Assembly: GCF_003095375.1 (NCBI RefSeq)
Contig: NZ_QEHR01000004.1
Location: 62,001 to 126,000 of the forward strand
Direction: 5' to 3'
Source: Marixanthomonas spongiae
GTDB taxonomy: Bacteria > Bacteroidota > Bacteroidia > Flavobacteriales > Flavobacteriaceae
Length of the DNA stretch: 64,000 nt
Shown here: piece by piece, positions 60,080 through 64,000 of the stretch
Position numbering within the stretch: the first letter of the stretch is position 1
How the letters are laid out: each line of letters opens with the position of its first letter
Program-made: the position numbers and the translations under genes
The notes under the pieces: generated by a model
Database searches by the model: none
Seen by the model: the letters and a program-made list of their open reading frames with translations, nothing else
Told to the model about the DNA's origin: nothing

Positions 60080-61630
60080 TTAGCCTTTTTGGATCTTTAA
60101 TTTCATTCCCGGCTTTAATTTAGTACCACTAATATCGTTCCAATTTTTGATTTTCTCCACCGTAACCCCAGGAAATTTTTGCGAAATGCTCCAAAGCGAG
60201 TCGCCATTCTTTACCGTGTAAAGCTTTACCGCTTTTGTCGAGGCTGTGTTTTTTGAAGCCCCTCCCATTGGCTTACGCGGGTGTATGGTCAAGCGTTGCC
60301 CAATGCGCAACCGGTTGCTCCTAAGGCCGTTCCAGCGTTTTATTTGGCTTACGCGCACCCCGTAGCGTTCGGCTATTTTACCCAAATAATCGCCTTTTCG
60401 CACGCGATAGCGTATGCGGGCCGGTTGGTCTATAACTTCTTCCAACGGTTTTTCACGTTCATTAAGCTTTTTTTCTGCATAGGCATAAATTGCCTCTTCA
60501 TTGGCCACAAACTTCCCTATTTGGTCTATAGGAAGCCGCAACACATAATTCTCATCTTTTACGACCGGGATGATACCTAGTTTATACGAAGGGTTCAAAT
60601 ATTCTATTTCTTCTTTGGGGATGGACGTGATTTCGGCAATTTGATCGAAGGTGATCATCTTCTTTACCTTAACGGTATCGGTCGCGATAAATGGAATTTG
60701 CGGGCCGGAGCTTTTAAAGCCCAGTTCCTCGGCATATTCAAAAATATACATGGTGGCCAGAAATGCGGGTACGTACCCTGCTGTTTCCCGCGGAAGGTGG
60801 GTGCGGATGTTCCAATAATTCCGCTTTCCCCCCGAACGGCGAATGGCCTTTGCCACGTTTCCAGGACCTGAATTGTACGCCGCCAATGCCAAATCCCAAT
60901 CTCCCAAACTGTTATAGAGGCTAAACAGGTACTTGCTGGCCGCTTCGGTAGCCATAATAGGGTCGGAACGCTCATCAACATATGAGTTTACATCCAACCC
61001 AAACATTTTTCCCGTACTGAACATAAACTGCCACAAGCCGGTGGCGCCTACGCGCGAAACGGCCCGGGGGTCCAATGCAGATTCTACAATAGCAAGGTAT
61101 TTCATTTCCAGCGGTAAACCATAGCGGTCCAGCTGCTCTTCAAACATAGGAAAATAATAATCGCTCAAAGACATTAAACGGGACAGGCTTTTTCTGCGGT
61201 TTTTTAAATAACCGTTTATAACACTTTCTAAGGACGCGTTATACTCCACATTAAACGGGGTTCGGGCGTTGAGCTCAGCCAAACGTTGTTTTAGCACCTC
61301 GGTGGAAACCGCTTTGTAGGGCAGGGGCTCGTAGGTTTGATTTTGCACCGTTCCGTACATTTCCTCAAAACGGCCTGTTGAGAACAACTCTTGCAACCAA
61401 AGGCTATCCACTTTTCGGGCGTGGGCCATATCATTTAATGTAAAGATGGCCGTATCTTTAAGTTGCGTGGCCACAACGGTTTTTGGCAACTCGGCATCCA
61501 CTTTTTGGGTGGTGATGGAATCTACAATCGTAATCTTTTTTTTCTGAAGGGAGTCTATGGGCTTCTCTTGGGCAACCGTTGCAACAGCGCCAAAGAGCAA
61601 AAGGTTAAGGACAAAAAAAAGTGTTTTCAT
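60080..61630 (-). CDS. Membrane-bound lytic transglycosylase with two LysM domains (MltD-like)
   Basis: 516 residues. Signal peptide (FFVLNLLLFGAVATVAQ), then the SLT domain with catalytic glutamate in LAIVESALDPRAVSRVGATGLWQFM and AAYNSGPGNVAKAIRRSG. Two C-terminal LysM domains follow (YRVRKGDYLGKIAERYGV, LYTVKNGDSLWSISQKFPG). It cleaves peptidoglycan glycan strands with 1,6-anhydro ends. No lipobox cysteine is seen, so it is likely soluble in the periplasm. Confidence 0.93.
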   Translation of the reverse strand: MKTLFFVLNLLLFGAVATVAQEKPIDSLQKKKITIVDSITTQKVDAELPKTVVATQLKDTAIFTLNDMAHARKVDSLWLQELFSTGRFEEMYGTVQNQTYEPLPYKAVSTEVLKQRLAELNARTPFNVEYNASLESVINGYLKNRRKSLSRLMSLSDYYFPMFEEQLDRYGLPLEMKYLAIVESALDPRAVSRVGATGLWQFMFSTGKMFGLDVNSYVDERSDPIMATEAASKYLFSLYNSLGDWDLALAAYNSGPGNVAKAIRRSGGKRNYWNIRTHLPRETAGYVPAFLATMYIFEYAEELGFKSSGPQIPFIATDTVKVKKMITFDQIAEITSIPKEEIEYLNPSYKLGIIPVVKDENYVLRLPIDQIGKFVANEEAIYAYAEKKLNEREKPLEEVIDQPARIRYRVRKGDYLGKIAERYGVRVSQIKRWNGLRSNRLRIGQRLTIHPRKPMGGASKNTASTKAVKLYTVKNGDSLWSISQKFPGVTVEKIKNWNDISGTKLKPGMKLKIQKG

Positions 61631-61744
61631 AATCGCAATAGCCTGGGGTTTAGCTTAAAATATCATTAAAAATACATAAAAAGGAAAAAAAGGGCAATCC
61701 TTTTAGGTGATTATTCCTTTGTGGTAACGGGTAAAAGGCGGTTT

Positions 61745-62932
61745 TTATTCTTTCATGGCTTTGATTCCGGGAAGGGTTTTTCCTTCCAGCATTTCGAGCA
61801 TGGCCCCGCCACCGGTAGAAACGTAGCTCACTTTATCGGTAAAGTCGAATTTTTTTACCGCCGCCACCGAATCGCCACCGCCCACGAGCGAAAAAGCGCC
61901 GTTTTTGGTCGCTTCGGCAATGGCGTTGCCCAAACTTATGGTCCCTTTGGCAAACGGTTCCATCTCAAAAACCCCGGCTGGGCCGTTCCATAGGATTGTA
62001 TTGGATTGTGAGATGACGGAAGCAAACAATTCGTTCGATTTTGGACCCACGTCCAAGCCCATCCAGCCTTCGGGAATGGTATCTATGTCGTTTACGTCGG
62101 TAGCGGCCATTTCAGAAAAACTATCCGCAATAACCGCATCAGAAGGCAGATGAACCGAAACCCCTTTTTCTTTTGCCTTTTCAAGGATTTCCAGGGCCAA
62201 ATCCAGCTTGTCGTCCTCTACCAGTGATGCACCAACGTTTCCGCCCTGGGCTTTTATAAAAGTAAACGCCATTCCGCCACCGATGATCAAATGGTCAATT
62301 TTGTCTAATATGTTTTCAATAACCGTGATTTTTGAAGAAACTTTCGCCCCGCCAATAATAGCCGTCACGGGTGGTTTTCCATCGGTCAACACCTTGTTTA
62401 CGTGTTCAATTTCCGAAGCCAATAGCAATCCAAAACATTTGTTATCAGGGAAAAAATCAGCGATAATAGCGGTAGAAGCGTGTGCGCGGTGGGCCGTGCC
62501 AAACGCATCGTTTACATAATAGTCGCCCAATTTGGCGAGTTTTTCAGCAAACGCACGGTCGCCCTGTTTTTCTTCAGGATGGTACCTTAGGTTTTCCAGC
62601 AACAGTATCTCGCCTGATTTTAAATCGGCCACCGCCTGTTCTACGGTTTCACCTACACAATCGTCCACAAATTTGACGTTTACGCCCAAAACCTCGGTGG
62701 CGGCCTCGACTACGTGCCGTAAAGAAAATTGGGCTTCTTTGTTTTTGGGGCGGCCAAGGTGCGACATCAATATACAGCTTCCTTCGTCTTCCAGGATGTT
62801 GATTATCGTTGGTTTTGCGGCCTCTATTCGGGTGGTGTCGGTCACTTCGCGGTCTTCGTTCAACGGAACATTGAAATCCACGCGTATCAATACCCTTTTC
62901 CCTTTAAAATTTATGTCGTTTACTGTTTTCAT
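61745..62932 (-). CDS. pgk: Phosphoglycerate kinase
   Basis: 395 residues, glycolysis: 1,3-bisphosphoglycerate plus ADP to 3-phosphoglycerate plus ATP. N-terminal RVLIRVDFNVPLNE with substrate-binding residues, mid-protein LMSHLGRPK and the C-terminal GGGDSVAAVKKF nucleotide site. Normal length, complete. Own -7 element at 62952. Confidence 0.98.
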   Translation of the reverse strand: MKTVNDINFKGKRVLIRVDFNVPLNEDREVTDTTRIEAAKPTIINILEDEGSCILMSHLGRPKNKEAQFSLRHVVEAATEVLGVNVKFVDDCVGETVEQAVADLKSGEILLLENLRYHPEEKQGDRAFAEKLAKLGDYYVNDAFGTAHRAHASTAIIADFFPDNKCFGLLLASEIEHVNKVLTDGKPPVTAIIGGAKVSSKITVIENILDKIDHLIIGGGMAFTFIKAQGGNVGASLVEDDKLDLALEILEKAKEKGVSVHLPSDAVIADSFSEMAATDVNDIDTIPEGWMGLDVGPKSNELFASVISQSNTILWNGPAGVFEMEPFAKGTISLGNAIAEATKNGAFSLVGGGDSVAAVKKFDFTDKVSYVSTGGGAMLEMLEGKTLPGIKAMKE

Positions 62933-62951
62933 GCTTAAAATTTTACAGTTG

Positions 62952-62959
62952 CAAATATA
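62952..62959 (-). promoter_or_regulatory. Bacteroidetes -7 element (TATATTTG) for pgk
   Basis: Exact TAnnTTTG followed by C on the minus strand, 19 bases before the pgk ATG. Confidence 0.5.
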
Positions 62960-63064
62960 GTTTTTTAAACGGCAACTGCTTACCTGTTTAACAAAGCAGC
63001 GGCCATAGGTTCATTTGACGAAAATTTCCGAAGTCGTGCTTACCGGCAGGCTGGAAAAAAAATG

Positions 63065-63072
63065 TAGCTTTG
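63065..63072 (+). promoter_or_regulatory. Bacteroidetes -7 element (TAGCTTTG) abutting the holB start
   Basis: Exact TAnnTTTG; only three bases (CGT) separate it from the ATG at 63076, predicting a nearly leaderless transcript. Confidence 0.5.
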
Positions 63073-63075
63073 CGT

Positions 63076-64000
63076 ATGGATTTTTCTGAAGTTATTGGCC
63101 AAAAACACTTGCAATCGCACTTATTGACCACCATTGAGAACGGGCGGATACCGCATGCACAGTTGTTTATAGGAAAAGCAGGGACCGGCGTGTTGCCTGC
63201 TGCCATTGCCTATGCCAACGCCATTTTGTGCAGTGCCCATACTACAGGTAGCGAAGCGTATTCGGCCTGCACCAAACAAACGGCGAATTTTGCGCATCCC
63301 GACCTTCATTTTGTCTATCCGGTAAACACAAACGATACCATTAAAAAGCATCCGGTTTCTGATAAGTTTAGTGACGAATGGCGGGAATTTTTGAAAGAAA
63401 ATCCTTACGGGTCGTTGTTTCAATGGTTTCAAAAGCTGGGCATTGAAAAAAAGCAAGGGATGATAAGGGTTGATGAGGCCGCAGATATGATGAAAAAACT
63501 ATCCTTGAAATCATACCAAGGCGGTTACAAAGTGATGATCGTTTGGATGGCCGATAAAATGAACACAGAATGCGGCAATAAAATCTTAAAACTCATAGAA
63601 GAACCCCCGAAAAAGACGGTGCTTTTACTGCTTACCGAAGACGAGCAACAAATTATGGGCACCATACAGTCCCGTTGCCAAAAACTGCACTTTCCGTTGC
63701 TTTCTGAAGAAGATACTGCCCATTTTTTAATGAATAAACACCAAATTGATGAAAACACCGCGCTTAAAATAGCGCATCGGGCCAACGGTGACGCCAACAG
63801 GGCCTTGCAACTCGCCAGTGAAGACGGGGACGACCTGGCGTTTGAACGGTTGTTTATAGATTGGGTGCGCACCGCTTTTAAGGCAAAGGGAAACAAAAAT
63901 GCCATCAACAGCTTATTGAAATGGAGCGATACGGTTGCCGCTTTGGGGCGCGAAACGCAAAAAAAATTTTTGGTGTATTGTATTGAAGTCTTCCGTCAAG
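63076..64000 (+). CDS. holB: DNA polymerase III delta' subunit (partial)
   Basis: About 308 residues are in the window; the frame continues past the right edge. N-terminal text DFSEVIGQKHLQSHLLTTIENGRIPHAQLF, then IRVDEAADMMKKLSLKSYQGGYKVMIVWMADKM, KILKLIEEPPKKTVLLLLTE and TIQSRCQKLHFP are typical of the clamp-loader delta' subunit. The Walker A-like loop reads GKAGTGVLPAA, without the GKT/S triplet, as in delta' proteins, which do not bind ATP. Transcribed away from pgk. Confidence 0.93.
   Translation, partial: MDFSEVIGQKHLQSHLLTTIENGRIPHAQLFIGKAGTGVLPAAIAYANAILCSAHTTGSEAYSACTKQTANFAHPDLHFVYPVNTNDTIKKHPVSDKFSDEWREFLKENPYGSLFQWFQKLGIEKKQGMIRVDEAADMMKKLSLKSYQGGYKVMIVWMADKMNTECGNKILKLIEEPPKKTVLLLLTEDEQQIMGTIQSRCQKLHFPLLSEEDTAHFLMNKHQIDENTALKIAHRANGDANRALQLASEDGDDLAFERLFIDWVRTAFKAKGNKNAINSLLKWSDTVAALGRETQKKFLVYCIEVFRQ

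Overview
The window reads as chromosome of a marine-type member of the Bacteroidetes, family Flavobacteriaceae. Supporting evidence: a type IX secretion (T9SS) C-terminal sorting domain at the end of a secreted protein, a PorW/SprE-like lipoprotein, flavobacterial families of unknown function (DUF4254, DUF4837, DUF6427, DUF6341, DUF6909-like), an ATP synthase operon without atpD and atpC, lipoproteins of flavobacterial style, and at least eighteen upstream regions carrying the Bacteroidetes -7 promoter element TAnnTTTG. Genes are densely packed; no gap exceeds 300 bases, and I saw no rRNA, tRNA or CRISPR array. Species cannot be named from the sequence alone.

Layout. 1-8.5 kb: mixed housekeeping and envelope genes (exonuclease, serine hydrolase, O6-methylguanine methyltransferase, CNNM-type membrane protein, hemB, a polysaccharide flippase, a lipoprotein, an outer-membrane barrel). 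8.6-17.8 kb, minus strand: porW/sprE-like gene, bactofilin, two small membrane proteins (AtpZ/AtpI-like and a second one), then atpB-E-F-H-A, a four-helix-bundle (S23/IVP) gene between inverted repeats, and atpG, closed by a hairpin terminator. 18-25.4 kb: a PaaE-like reductase, a GT9 glycosyltransferase, DUF4254 between dispersed palindromes, a compact candidate restriction-modification pair coupled to DUF6427, a small membrane protein and purD.

25.4-53.3 kb is a large Wzx/Wzy-type surface-polysaccharide locus. A short plus-strand arm (CapK-like ligase, wecB, GT4) faces a long minus-strand arm. The genes imply synthesis of UDP-glucuronate and UDP-xylose (ugd, UXS), dTDP-rhamnose (rmlBACD) and UDP-ManNAc (wecB, used by a WecG/TagA-type transferase), with initiation by a polyprenyl glycosylphosphotransferase, pyruvylation, flipping (Wzx), polymerisation or ligation (four different Wzy/WaaL-like membrane proteins) and chain-length control (Wzz-like). 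Two large surface proteins sit inside it: a 14-repeat FG-GAP protein with a T9SS sorting domain and a leucine-rich-repeat lipoprotein with a surface-export signal. The part from about 35.9 to 48.2 kb is visibly more AT-rich and carries a decayed wecB fragment, as expected of an exchangeable serotype cassette. A toxin-antitoxin pair interrupts the rml operon.

53.3-64 kb returns to core genes: a DUF6909-like protein, GH3-family protein, M23 peptidase and esterase-like lipoprotein, tatA, DUF4837, a LysM lytic transglycosylase, pgk, and the 5' part of the gene for the DNA polymerase III delta' subunit.

The strongest candidates for unusual biology are the IVP gene inside the ATP synthase operon, the unassigned PD-(D/E)XK-like nuclease with its adenine methyltransferase, the surface-protein pair inside the glycan locus, and three families of dispersed palindromes. 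I did not find a clearly new multi-gene system.
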